The notes beneath the pieces were generated by a model. It was given only the letters and a program-made list of their open reading frames with translations. It was not told the DNA's origin and did not search any database. 50,177 bases of DNA from an uncultured bacterium. Lineage in GTDB: Bacteria; Myxococcota_A; Polyangia; Polyangiales; Houyiibacteriaceae. Where the stretch lies: contig CALJDU010000023.1 of the NCBI GenBank assembly GCA_938024995.1, positions 1 through 50,177 of the forward strand. The letters are read 5' to 3'. Shown here piece after piece: positions 7,835 through 18,063 of this stretch; position 1 is the first letter of the stretch; every line of letters begins with the position of its first letter. The position numbers were made by a program, and so were the translations under genes.

Positions 7835-8245
7835 TCAGTTCAGGCTGTACGGCTGCTCAAGCGCGAAGCGGGCGACCACCGCGTCGAACTGAGAGTCATC
7901 TGGGCGCACCATCTGATAGGTGCCGCGCATGCTGCCGCGTGGCGTCGTGAGCACGGCGCCGCTGGTGTACTCAAACCGCTCGCCGGGAGCGAGGTTCGGC
8001 GTGTTGCCGACGACGCCCGGGCCTTTGACCTCTTCGACGCGGCCTTCCGCGTTCTCGATGATCCAGTGACGCGTGACCAGCTGCGCGGTCGTGTCGCCGA
8101 CGTTCGTGATCTCCACCGTGTAGGCGAAGACGTAACGTCGAGACATCGGGCTCGACTGGTTCTCCAGGTATTGACTCGTGACGCGCACACGGATGCCGTC
8201 GGTGGTCTCCTCTGACGTCGTGCTCAGCGTCGCGCGTTCGATCAT
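7835..8245 (-). CDS. apaG: ApaG-family protein
   Basis: ApaG is a small single-domain beta-sandwich protein (fibronectin type III-like) linked in enterobacteria to cobalt/magnesium sensitivity and found next to the Ap4A hydrolase ApaH. Its biochemical role is not settled. The product has 136 residues from the ATG at 8245. The frame also allows a TTG eight codons upstream, which is less likely. The family core is unmistakable: SRRYVFAYTVEI, TRHWIIENAEGRVEEVKG, GVVGNTPNLAPGE, YTSGAVLTTPRGSM and GTYQMV. No apaH or rsmA lies nearby; it sits 51 bases after a lipoprotein gene on the same strand. Confidence 0.95.
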   Translation of the reverse strand: MIERATLSTTSEETTDGIRVRVTSQYLENQSSPMSRRYVFAYTVEITNVGDTTAQLVTRHWIIENAEGRVEEVKGPGVVGNTPNLAPGERFEYTSGAVLTTPRGSMRGTYQMVRPDDSQFDAVVARFALEQPYSLN

Positions 8246-8296
8246 CTCGCGGAGGCTGCCACGGACCAAGAGTCACGGGAAGCGCGCATTTGGCGC

Positions 8297-9343
8297 CTAA
8301 GGGCGGACCTCGAAGGCCGCCGCGCCGACGAAATGCGCGACGCCGTCGAGCTCCGCGCGGAAGAACAGCTGAACGGGTTTAGGGAGGAACCCGTCGCCAT
8401 CCGGCGTGACCGAGACGGGCACCATTCCGATGAAACCGTCTTCGACCGCGAACGAGCGCCCCTCGTCGCCGACGATCGCGTCGACCCGCGTCAGGTGATC
8501 CAGGAACGTCGCGCCGTCGAGCGAGCCGCTAAAGCGCACCGCGACCCGTGAGCGATCGGGCGAGCAGAGGAACGCGAGATCGCCCATCACCACAAAGCGA
8601 CAGGCGAGCGGAGAGATGCTCGCATCGGCTTCGAGGCAGGTGAGGATCGACTCGGTCGCGCCGAACATCTGCGGTTCGCCGCACGGCTCGAAGTCACCCG
8701 CGCCGACTTCGCGGAGGAAGATGTCGACGCACGTCGGGGAGGCCGCGCACGCGCGGGAACGGCAGCTCTCGGGAACGCCGGAGCCATCGTCTTCATCGCC
8801 GCAGAGATCGTCGACGCAGCGACCGTCCTCGCTGATGGGTTGTTCGCAGACCTCGCCCGGTGCGCACTCGGTTAGCGTGGCGTCGAGGCAGCCGTCCGCA
8901 CCGGGCATGCACATGAAGGTCGCGGTGCCCGCGCAGTAGGTCTGGCCGACGGACCGCTCGAGGCACTCGGGGTCCGGTGCGCAGGTCGCGCATCCCACCT
9001 CGTCGAAGCAGCTCTCGTCGCCTTCGCAGGTCTCCATGAACTCGCGCGTGTCGCTGCCGTCGACGCAGACCACGTTCGCGACACCATCTTCGTCGCAACG
9101 CGCGACACATCTCTCGGTGCTCGCGTCGACGCCTGCGTCCACGTTCGTGTCGGGCGCGGCGTCTCCGGCGTCCTCTGCGGTGTCGGCCGCGGTGTCCATC
9201 GCGGAGTCCGACGCGTCCATCACGTCTGACGCGGTGTCGGTGGGCACATCGGTGTCGGCCGCGGTGTCATCGTCACCGCATCCCGCGAGCAAGAGAACGA
9301 GACTGAGGGAGGAGAGAAAAGGAAGGAAGCGAAACGAGTCCAT
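8297..9343 (-). CDS. Cys-rich secreted lipoprotein, function unknown
   Basis: The ATG at 9343 opens a classic lipoprotein signal (SLVLLLAGC, lipidated Cys22) followed by GDDD and a long Asp/Thr/Ala-rich linker to about residue 75. This architecture is very common in myxobacterial surface lipoproteins. Residues about 78-215 hold many cysteines in spaced pairs (CVARCDEDG, CATCAPDPEC, CAPGEVC, CRSRACAASPTC), probably disulfide-bonded. The C-terminal 130 residues are strand-rich with few cysteines and may form a beta-sandwich. Total length is 348 residues. I do not recognise a catalytic motif. The in-frame extension upstream of 9343 was rejected because it would bury the signal peptide. Likely outer-membrane or cell-surface location. 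Confidence 0.85.
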   Translation of the reverse strand: MDSFRFLPFLSSLSLVLLLAGCGDDDTAADTDVPTDTASDVMDASDSAMDTAADTAEDAGDAAPDTNVDAGVDASTERCVARCDEDGVANVVCVDGSDTREFMETCEGDESCFDEVGCATCAPDPECLERSVGQTYCAGTATFMCMPGADGCLDATLTECAPGEVCEQPISEDGRCVDDLCGDEDDGSGVPESCRSRACAASPTCVDIFLREVGAGDFEPCGEPQMFGATESILTCLEADASISPLACRFVVMGDLAFLCSPDRSRVAVRFSGSLDGATFLDHLTRVDAIVGDEGRSFAVEDGFIGMVPVSVTPDGDGFLPKPVQLFFRAELDGVAHFVGAAAFEVRP

Positions 9344-9511
9344 GGAAGCGAGGTTGCGGGCCAAGTGCAGTCTGTTCAACCCGCCCAAACATGGCAGCGT
9401 GAGAGGTGATGTCCGCGACCGAGATCTGTCCTCTGAGGCACAGATACGGAGCGTCCCCAAACTGAGTCGGCGCGTTCGGAGTTCGGAATCAAATGGGAGT
9501 TCAGAATTAAG

Positions 9512-9539
9512 AAAGGCACGCGCAAATGCGCGTGCCTTT
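9512..9539 (-). terminator. Rho-independent terminator of the tRNA-Gln/tRNA-Glu operon
   Basis: A perfect 12-bp inverted repeat (AAAGGCACGCGC / GCGCGTGCCTTT) with a 4-base loop lies three bases beyond the 3' end of tRNA-Glu. Read on the minus strand it is followed by TTTCTTAATT-type sequence, as expected for intrinsic termination of the tRNA transcript. Confidence 0.85.
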
Positions 9540-9542
9540 GGG

Positions 9543-9614
9543 TGACCCCAGGGGGACTCGAACCCCCGTTACCGGCGTGAGAGGCCGATGTCCTAACCAC
9601 TAGACGATGGGGCC
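9543..9614 (-). tRNA. tRNA-Glu (anticodon CTC)
   Basis: The 72-base gene folds as a cloverleaf. The acceptor stem GGCCCCA pairs with TGGGGTC, the anticodon loop CTCTCAC gives anticodon CTC (decoding GAG), and the T-arm contains GGTTCGAGTCC. The discriminator base is A. The three bases after it are CCC, so the CCA end is not encoded and must be added enzymatically. It follows tRNA-Gln by 25 bases on the same strand and ends three bases before a strong terminator, so the two form one short operon. Confidence 0.95.
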
Positions 9615-9639
9615 TTGCGGGTCGCTGAGCGACCTGCGG

Positions 9640-9710
9640 CTCGGGGACTAGGATTCGAACCTAGATAGCCAGAACCAGAATCTGGAGTCCTGCCGTTAGA
9701 CGATCCCCGA
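9640..9710 (-). tRNA. tRNA-Gln (anticodon CTG)
   Basis: The 71-base gene has acceptor stem TCGGGGA pairing with TCCCCGA, an anticodon arm CCAGA-TTCTGGT-TCTGG giving anticodon CTG (decoding CAG), and a T-arm with GGTTCGAATCC. The discriminator is G, normal for glutamine tRNAs. The following bases are CCG, so CCA is not encoded. A sigma70-type promoter lies at 9791-9819 upstream, and tRNA-Glu follows it in the same transcript. The 25-base spacer contains a small GTCGC-TGA-GCGAC hairpin, a possible processing site. Confidence 0.95.
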
Positions 9711-9790
9711 ATGAAAACATCAGAACGGGCGGAGTGGCCCGAGCGACGAAACATGTTGTCAAACCAGCGACGTGGAGACGCCGGGCGAGG

Positions 9791-9819
9791 TTGTTAACGG
9801 GACGGCGAAGCGGTGTCAA
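9791..9819 (-). promoter_or_regulatory. Sigma70-type promoter for the tRNA-Gln/Glu operon
   Basis: On the minus strand a perfect -35 box TTGACA (9819-9814) is separated by 17 bases from a -10-like TAACAA (9796-9791). It would start transcription near 9784, about 70 bases before tRNA-Gln. The rest of the 9711-10073 gap, between the tRNAs and the reductase gene, shows no further gene, only the reductase leader. Confidence 0.6.
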
Positions 9820-10073
9820 GCGGATTACGGGCTTTGAGAGCGCGTAAAAGAAGCGCCCAGGGATGGTCACGCCGCCAGAAGTCTCTCCGACCCGTCCAAG
9901 CACTCGGGAGTCACGTTTGGAACAACGTATTCCGAGCGGAAAGGTCAAGTATAAAGCGTCCAAAAATCGGCGAAAACATAGCGATTTAGAGCGAAGAGGT
10001 GAGTTCTTGACTTGACCACCGAGGAATTTCGGTCGACATTTCGCACGCGCATCGGAGCGCAAGGAGACAGACC

Positions 10074-12317
<2,244 letters not shown>

Positions 12318-12322
12318 ACAAC

Positions 12323-12892
12323 ATGACCAACCCAAACCTCGCAGAGCGCGTCCAGCTCAAGTTTTACGCCACGGACCACGTCCCCGCGATGGACCTCATC
12401 CCGGTCTTTCATAAGTGGATCACCGACAAGGTCATCGATGACGAATTGATGATCGACGTGGCCGACTACTCGCACGTCGACAAGGGGCCCGGGGTGGTCC
12501 TGATCGGCCACGCGAGCGACTACTACTACGACCTCGGCGAGGGCCGACCGGGTCTCAAGTACAGCCGGAAGCGAGGCGGTAACGCTGACGCGACGCTCAA
12601 CGTCGCGGACGCCTTCAAGCGCGCGCTTACCGCGTGCGTGCGCCTGCAGAAGGAGAGCGGGCTATCGCTCGCCTTCTCGGCCCAAGAAGCGCTCTTCTCG
12701 ATCCAAGATCGACTGCACGCTCCAAACGACGACGCGACCTTTGATGCGTTCAAGGCCACGCTTGAGCCGATCGCGAAAAAGGCGCTCGGCGACGTGACGC
12801 TGACGCGGGAAGGTGACGCGAGGCTCGGGCTGACCATTCGGATCCGGGCACAGGGCGCGGGGTCGATGGAAGACGCGGCCGCTCGGTTGTAG
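12323..12892 (+). CDS. Hypothetical partner of the nitrite/sulfite reductase
   Basis: This 189-residue soluble protein is not one I recognise. The ATG at 12323 has GGAG eight bases upstream. A GTG at 12314 in the same frame would overlap the reductase stop by four bases, so translation is coupled either way. The sequence has no cysteine cluster motif. It has strands and helices with FHKWITDKVIDDELMIDVADY, GVVLIGHASDYYYDLGEGRPGL and a helix of the type VADAFKRALTACVRLQKESG. In other bacteria siroheme reductases are often followed by small accessory genes that help electron delivery or assembly. Such a role is plausible here by position alone. Confidence 0.72.
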   Translation: MTNPNLAERVQLKFYATDHVPAMDLIPVFHKWITDKVIDDELMIDVADYSHVDKGPGVVLIGHASDYYYDLGEGRPGLKYSRKRGGNADATLNVADAFKRALTACVRLQKESGLSLAFSAQEALFSIQDRLHAPNDDATFDAFKATLEPIAKKALGDVTLTREGDARLGLTIRIRAQGAGSMEDAAARL

Positions 12893-12973
12893 TCGCGCGC
12901 GGACGGTCCGCGTTGGGATCACGTGCGCTGTCGTCGCCTTGTCGTCGCGGCCACATGTGGTCACAGTGCGCGG

Positions 12974-13747
12974 ATGCGTCTGCTTTTCGTTCTCGTCTTC
13001 TTGGTGGGTTGTGGATCCGCGCCCGCGACACCTGTGGCGCCGGTCGCGCCAGGTGATGCGTTGACCGTTCGCGAGGCGCCGCCCGTCGCGCAGCTGAACC
13101 CGAACGAGACCGTCCTCCTTGTGCCGGGAGAGCTCCCGCACACGCCGCTGCGCTTCGACTATCCGGTCGGCGCGGAGGGGGGCTACGTCGGCGAGGTCAC
13201 GATGAACATGAAGATGAAAATCGCGGGCCAAGACCAACCGCCGCAGATCGCCGCCCCGCCTCCCTTCGAGGTGGGCCTGCGCGTCACCGAGCGCGACGGT
13301 GATCAAATGACGATGACCGAGACCCTCAACGACAACATGACGGAGGAGATCCGGACCACCCGAGGAGTCGTCCGCGAAGGAAAGCCTTCAATGTTCTTGC
13401 TCCCGGAGGAGCCGGTTGGGGTCGGCGCGCGTTGGCGTGCTCGGGTGAACGCGCCCGCCGGCAACGCCGTGGTCCCGATCACGCTGGAGTGCGAGCTGAA
13501 GGCGCGCGGGGCGGAGACCGCGCAGATTCAGTGCGACGGAGTCGGGGACATGAGCGCGCTCAACGGGGACCCGCAGCTGCCTGGTCACGTCGAGGAGGGC
13601 CACATCAACATCCACTTCGACGTTCGCTTTGGGCTTCTCACGCCGACCTACCGCGGCGACTTGGAGCTCGAGTTCGTGATCATCGGGACGCTGGATGCCG
13701 GCGACCCTTACGAAATGGCGAACGCGACGACCATCGTCTTTCGCTGA
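12974..13747 (+). CDS. Lipoprotein of unknown function
   Basis: The ATG at 12974 begins a short lipoprotein signal (MRLLFVLVFLVGC, lipidated Cys13), followed by a Pro/Ala/Val linker. An in-frame start 51 bases upstream would spoil the signal and was rejected. The mature part (about 235 residues) is strand-rich and resembles periplasmic beta-barrel or sandwich proteins, with paired segments such as YVGEVTMNMKMKI, FEVGLRVTERDG and HINIHFDVRFGLL. I recognise no family. It ends 10 bases before the convergent Nudix gene. The short gap upstream (12893-12973) has only a weak GC hairpin at about 12898-12912. Confidence 0.8.
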   Translation: MRLLFVLVFLVGCGSAPATPVAPVAPGDALTVREAPPVAQLNPNETVLLVPGELPHTPLRFDYPVGAEGGYVGEVTMNMKMKIAGQDQPPQIAAPPPFEVGLRVTERDGDQMTMTETLNDNMTEEIRTTRGVVREGKPSMFLLPEEPVGVGARWRARVNAPAGNAVVPITLECELKARGAETAQIQCDGVGDMSALNGDPQLPGHVEEGHINIHFDVRFGLLTPTYRGDLELEFVIIGTLDAGDPYEMANATTIVFR

Positions 13748-13757
13748 GCGACGGCTG

Positions 13758-14159
13758 CTATTCGAGCAGCTCAAGCAACGCGCGCACCTTTTCGACGACC
13801 TCCACATCGGCCGGTGGGAGCGTGTAGTTGGGGAACTCGTCCTTGGTCACGAAGGCGTGTTCCTGCACCCCGAGGTGCTTCACGTCCTGTACGTCGCCCG
13901 CGAATGAGCAGGCGTAAAACAAGAGCAGAACGCTCTTCTCGGGGAAGCGATGAAACGTGACATCGAGAATATCGTCGACCGCGATGTCGATGCCGCACTC
14001 TTCCTGGAGCTCGCGAACCACCGCGTCCTCAGGCGCTTCCCCGTCCTCCAGCTTGCCGCCCGGGAACTCCCATTGCCCCGCGAGGTGCGCGTCGTCGAGG
14101 CGCCGCGTGAGCAACACCTTGTCCTCGTGAATCAACACCGCGGCCGCGACAACAATCAT
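13758..14159 (-). CDS. Nudix hydrolase, MutT-like
   Basis: Nudix enzymes cleave nucleoside diphosphates linked to another group; MutT-type members remove oxidised nucleotides such as 8-oxo-dGTP. The 133-residue product from the ATG at 14159 has the full Nudix box at residues 35-57 (GKLEDGE-x7-RELQEECGI), matching Gx5Ex7REUxEExGU with every metal-binding Glu. The WEFPGG entry and the short size fit MutT-like enzymes. The frame is open further upstream into the TolC-like gene, but that extension is Ser/Arg-rich noise. It follows the TolC-like gene by 13 bases on the same strand, so they probably share a transcript without an obvious functional link. Confidence 0.93.
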   Translation of the reverse strand: MIVVAAAVLIHEDKVLLTRRLDDAHLAGQWEFPGGKLEDGEAPEDAVVRELQEECGIDIAVDDILDVTFHRFPEKSVLLLFYACSFAGDVQDVKHLGVQEHAFVTKDEFPNYTLPPADVEVVEKVRALLELLE

Positions 14160-14172
14160 GACCGCGTAAGTA

Positions 14173-15681
14173 TCACTCGGCGGGCGCGTCGTCGCCGACC
14201 GCGTGGGAGAGCCGGTCGCGCGCGAGCTTTGCGGCGATCTGCGCGTCGACCAACGCGAGGCGGGCGCGCGTGAGGTCGGACTCGGCATCGATCACGTCGT
14301 TCGCGACCGCGGCTCCCGCGTCGACCTGACGAAGGCGCACGTTGTAGCTCTCTTCTGCCGCGGTCACGCCGACCCGCGCCGCCTCGATCGCCGCGCGTGC
14401 GCCGCGCAGCTCTTCGTAGGCTTGGGTGACCTCGATGCGGACCCCGTCGCGGAGCTGGTTGAGGTTGGCCTCGGCCGCCACGAGATCGGCACGTGCCGAC
14501 TCGCTGCGTGCACGCGCATCTGCGTACTCGTTTGGGCTCCAGCGCAGTACCGCGGACAGATCCCAGGTCGGGCGGAACTCGGCGGTCGTCGGGAAGATTC
14601 GCTGGTTTGGGTTGGCGACGTCGAGGTTCGCTTGAAGCAAGAGCTGAGGGTAGCGACCACCTCGCGCCGCGCGCGCTTGATGGGACGTGGCGTCCATCGA
14701 GGCCGCCACCACCGCGACTTCGGGTCGCTGATCGAGCGCGCGTTCGATGAGCTGCTCGACGGTCTCGGTGACCTCCGGAACGTCGTCGTCGAACGCTTCG
14801 CCGAGCGTGATGCGCTCGGTCGGGGGCGCGTGCATCAGCACCGAGAGCGCGCGCTCCGAGATCGCGACGCCAGCGCTGGTCTGGGCGAGCCCGAGGCGTG
14901 CTTGCGCCAAAACCGCGTCCATCCGCAAGAGGTCGACCCGCGCGACGACGCCGCCTTCGACCAAGGTCGCGATGTGGTCTCGGTTGGCCTGTGCTTGCGC
15001 GACTCCGCGCTCCGCGACCGCGCGCGCTCCCACGGCTCGAGCCCACTGGTAGAAGGCTTCCCGCGCGCGGATGTCGATGGTCGCGGTCTCGACGCGCGTC
15101 TGCGCCTGTCGCACGTCCACGCCGGCCCGGGCAGCGTCGAGCGAGGGCATGATGGTGAAGAAGAGATCGCTGACCGCCCAGGTCGCGCTCGCGCGGAAGA
15201 CGTAGTTGTTGAGCACGATGGGGAACTCAAAGCTCGTGAAGCCGCGAAGGAGGAGCTGCGCCTCGAGGTCGTCGACGCCGCGCAGTAGCGCCTCGATCGT
15301 CTCGTCGTCCCCGCCGGAGAGACCGCCGTTGCTCACGTTGCTCAGGCGGGTGTAGCGCGCGCTGACTTCGAAGCGCGGGAAAAGGGCCAAGCGGGTCCGC
15401 CTTACGCCGAGCTCGGCGACGCGCACCGCGATGCGGCTCGCCTCAAGCGAAGGCGCCGTCGCGACGACCCGACTCGCGGTCTGATCTGCGGTCAGGCCGT
15501 TAGGGTCGTACGGCATGGTCTGGGGCGCGGAAGCGCTCGCGGGCGCGGGCGTCTCAGGCGGCGCGTCGGTTGCGGCAGCGGGGGCAGCGGCAGAGGCAGA
15601 GCTGGGCGCGTCTTGCGCAGTGGCGATCCCCGAGGACGCGACGAGACCCACGAGAACCAAGGCGGCGAGGCGGCTGACCAT
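14173..15681 (-). CDS. TolC-family outer-membrane efflux protein
   Basis: The start is the ATG at 15681, which opens a signal peptide (SRLAALVLVGLVASSGIATAQ). The 502-residue product then has an Ala/Pro/Ser-rich linker and the long paired amphipathic helices of the outer-membrane efflux protein (OEP) family, for example ATIDIRAREAFYQWARAVGA, RVDLLRMDAVLAQARLGLAQ and the repeat-two segment AEANLNQLRDGVRIEVTQAY. TolC-like proteins trimerise into a channel through the outer membrane and periplasm for tripartite exporters or type I secretion. No lipobox is present, unlike the NodT-type protein at 33228-34757. No pump or adaptor gene lies next to it, so the partner must be elsewhere. Confidence 0.92.
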   Translation of the reverse strand: MVSRLAALVLVGLVASSGIATAQDAPSSASAAAPAAATDAPPETPAPASASAPQTMPYDPNGLTADQTASRVVATAPSLEASRIAVRVAELGVRRTRLALFPRFEVSARYTRLSNVSNGGLSGGDDETIEALLRGVDDLEAQLLLRGFTSFEFPIVLNNYVFRASATWAVSDLFFTIMPSLDAARAGVDVRQAQTRVETATIDIRAREAFYQWARAVGARAVAERGVAQAQANRDHIATLVEGGVVARVDLLRMDAVLAQARLGLAQTSAGVAISERALSVLMHAPPTERITLGEAFDDDVPEVTETVEQLIERALDQRPEVAVVAASMDATSHQARAARGGRYPQLLLQANLDVANPNQRIFPTTAEFRPTWDLSAVLRWSPNEYADARARSESARADLVAAEANLNQLRDGVRIEVTQAYEELRGARAAIEAARVGVTAAEESYNVRLRQVDAGAAVANDVIDAESDLTRARLALVDAQIAAKLARDRLSHAVGDDAPAE

Positions 15682-15811
15682 GACCGGTTGATGCCCTACT
15701 TTTGCGACGCGGGCCAGTCCTCGCCGAGCGAGGCGCATGCGTGAGGTAGGGGAGCTCGCGACGGAGCGGTCGCTCAGTTGACCAGCGCTCACCCGCGAGG
15801 TTCTCTTAGGC

Positions 15812-16825
15812 ATGAGTGAAGGACTTAGGGTCGCCGTTGTCGGCGCGACAGGGCTCGTGGGTACAGAGATGCTCAAGATCCTGGAAGAGCGAAAGTTCCC
15901 CATCCGAGAACTGGTCCCGGTGGCGTCGCGGGCCGACGGCCGGACGGTGCGCTTCGCCGGATCGGATCACGAGGTGGTCGCCATCTCGGAGGAAGCGTTT
16001 CAGGGAATCGACCTGGCGCTCTTCTCAGCCGGCGGCGGCCCGAGCAAGACCTGGAGCCCCGTCGCCGCGGCGGCGGGTGCTCTGGTGATCGATAACTCCT
16101 CTGCGTTCCGACGTGACCCCGACGTTCCGCTGTGCGTGCCGGAGGTCAACCTCGAAGCTGCGCGCAACCCGAAGAAGGGCATCATCGCGAACCCGAACTG
16201 CTCGACGATCCAGATGGTCGTGGTGTTGAAGCCGCTTCACGACGCGGCGCGCATCCGTCGCGTGGTGGTCGCGACCTACCAGGCGATCAGCGGCGCAGGA
16301 GCGAGCGCGGTCGCCGCCTTCCGCGAGCAGGCGCGGGCGTTTGGAAACGAGCGTCCCGTGCCCAAGGGCGCGATCGGTGACGTGCTGGCGGGAGACCTCT
16401 TGATGCACTGGTCGCGCGATGTCGCGACCGGCTACCAGGAAGAGGAACTCAAGATGGTGCATGAGACTCAGAAGATCCTGGGCGATGACTCGATCCGCGT
16501 TTCGCCGACCGCCGTCCGCGTTCCCGTCGCGATGAGCCACTCCGAAGCGATCACGATTGAGTTCGAGCGCCCGCTCACGCCGGGACTCGCGCGAGAGATC
16601 CTCTCGCAGGCCGCTGGCATCGAGATCGTCGACGACTTCACGCGCGGCCGTTACCCCAAGCCGAGCGACGCCACAGGCACAGACCCGGTGTACGTCGGCC
16701 GCATCCGGGAAGACGTCGGCAACCCCGGCGGGATCCAGCTCTGGTGCGTGGCCGATAACATCCGAAAAGGTGCCGCTCTCAACGCGATTCAGATCGCTGA
16801 AGGACTGATGCCGCTCAAGGGCTGA
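15812..16825 (+). CDS. asd: Aspartate-semialdehyde dehydrogenase
   Basis: Asd reduces aspartyl phosphate to aspartate semialdehyde with NADPH, the branch point to lysine, diaminopimelate, threonine and methionine. The 337-residue product has the N-terminal NADP-binding GATGLVG (11-17), the catalytic Cys130 in NPNCST, and the active-site His243 in RVPVAMSHSEA. The length and the ending (REDVGNPGGIQLWCVADNIRKGAALNAIQIAE) match the family. The usual Gly before the catalytic-domain His is Ser here, probably harmless. It is divergent from the TolC-like gene and stands alone. Downstream, a small CTGACA-CTT-TGTCAG inverted repeat at 16838-16852 is too short to call a terminator. Confidence 0.96.
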   Translation: MSEGLRVAVVGATGLVGTEMLKILEERKFPIRELVPVASRADGRTVRFAGSDHEVVAISEEAFQGIDLALFSAGGGPSKTWSPVAAAAGALVIDNSSAFRRDPDVPLCVPEVNLEAARNPKKGIIANPNCSTIQMVVVLKPLHDAARIRRVVVATYQAISGAGASAVAAFREQARAFGNERPVPKGAIGDVLAGDLLMHWSRDVATGYQEEELKMVHETQKILGDDSIRVSPTAVRVPVAMSHSEAITIEFERPLTPGLAREILSQAAGIEIVDDFTRGRYPKPSDATGTDPVYVGRIREDVGNPGGIQLWCVADNIRKGAALNAIQIAEGLMPLKG

Positions 16826-17004
16826 CCACACATCGAGCTGACACTTTGTCAGGCGAGACCGATGAAGAGATGGCTCGCTGCCAGATTGTCCGACCTCTTT
16901 CTGAGAGGGCCCTCAATCGCGTTGTGAAATTGGTTCGCTTGGGGCAGGTTGCGCGGAAACTGCGCTAGGTCGCGTCGGCCCAGCGCTTGCTTGATGGTTC
17001 CCCT

Positions 17005-18063
17005 ATGCGCTCTGTTCCACGATTCGCTCACACGCTTCCCATGTGGCTCGCCGCCTTTGCCGCGACCTGCATTGTCCTGACACCCGCGCAGCGCGGTGCC
17101 GCTCAGATCGCTATGACGGTCACCTCGATTGAAGGCGCGGGCGGGACCCGTGACGAGGCGGTCGAGATTCAGCTGGGGATGAACGCGGCCGACTGCGAAG
17201 TACCGACCGAGACCGAGATTACGATTCGCCCGATGGACGGAACCGTGGCGACGGTCGCGTTTGTGGATCTCTGGCGCGGCACGAACTGCAACGCGGTCGA
17301 GGCGCGAACCGCCGCCACGCAGACCTGTGACTACGTGGGTACGGCGGACATCGATTCGACCCTCTTCAACTTCTCGGTCTCGCTCGACCAGATCCTGATG
17401 GGAACGCGCACGGGGAGCGCCGCCTGCGAGACCGGTCCACGTGAAGGCCAGAGCATTGAGCTCTTCGCGTTCACGACCGGTGTCCCAATGGATGTGGGCG
17501 ATGTCGGCGGCAACTGGGGGACCGTGTCTCTGAAGATCGACGCGACGCTCCCGCTCGCGCCGACCATTGATGCGTCGATGCGTGAGCTCGGCGGAGACGG
17601 GAGCGTGACCGTCAACTGGGACGAGGTGGAAGACACCTCGCCCAACTACCGAATCTACGCGGACACCACGGTCAGCTCCTGCTCCGACACGAGCACGCAG
17701 TTCATTCCGGGAGAGGTCCCGCCGAACCCGGATGACTACGAGATCGAGACGCCGCAGAACGCGGATGACGCGACCGTGTCGCTGACGGACCTCGGGCTGG
17801 GCTTCGACGACAACGCGCTCCTCTTCATCGCGGCCGTCGACTTCGCCAACAACGTCGGCGTTCTGTCGCAGCCGGTCTGCGTCACCCGGATCCCGACCAC
17901 GGGGTTCTGCGACACCTTTGAGGCGATGGGCGGCGAGCCCTGTCCCGACGGGTGCGCCGTGGGCGGACCCGTGGATGAGCGTTCGGTTTGGCTGACCGCG
18001 CTCGTGATCGCGTGTCTCGTGCGCCGACGGAACCAAAGCGAAGCGAAGCGGAGCAACCCATGA
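17005..18063 (+). CDS. Secreted protein with MYXO-CTERM-like C-terminal sorting tail
   Basis: The ATG at 17005 opens a signal peptide (LPMWLAAFAATCIVLT, then Ala-rich). A TTG 18 bases upstream is possible but less likely. The 352-residue product is Cys-containing and strand-rich, with an Ig/fibronectin-like middle (GDGSVTVNWDEVEDTSPNYRI). The end has the tripartite tail of surface-anchored myxobacterial proteins: Gly-Cys (PDGCAVGG), a hydrophobic helix (VWLTALVIACLV) and RRR. In MYXO-CTERM proteins the Cys is lipidated and the tail removed, leaving the protein on the cell surface. Its stop overlaps the next start in an ATGA, so it is coupled to the MXAN_2562-type barrel gene, suggesting a joint envelope role. 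Confidence 0.78.
   Translation: MRSVPRFAHTLPMWLAAFAATCIVLTPAQRGAAQIAMTVTSIEGAGGTRDEAVEIQLGMNAADCEVPTETEITIRPMDGTVATVAFVDLWRGTNCNAVEARTAATQTCDYVGTADIDSTLFNFSVSLDQILMGTRTGSAACETGPREGQSIELFAFTTGVPMDVGDVGGNWGTVSLKIDATLPLAPTIDASMRELGGDGSVTVNWDEVEDTSPNYRIYADTTVSSCSDTSTQFIPGEVPPNPDDYEIETPQNADDATVSLTDLGLGFDDNALLFIAAVDFANNVGVLSQPVCVTRIPTTGFCDTFEAMGGEPCPDGCAVGGPVDERSVWLTALVIACLVRRRNQSEAKRSNP

Noticed and set aside
9711..10060. Riboswitch or known regulator site upstream of the reductase gene
   Set aside because: Only a clear ribosome-binding site and loosely TTGACT-like boxes were seen. No conserved riboswitch core or matching -10 box could be identified.
12898..12912. CGCGG-ACGGT-CCGCG hairpin after the reductase partner gene as a terminator
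   Set aside because: The stem is five base pairs with no T-tract; such GC inverted repeats are expected by chance in this composition.
16838..16852. CTGACA-CTT-TGTCAG inverted repeat after asd as a terminator
   Set aside because: The stem is only six base pairs and no T-tract follows.
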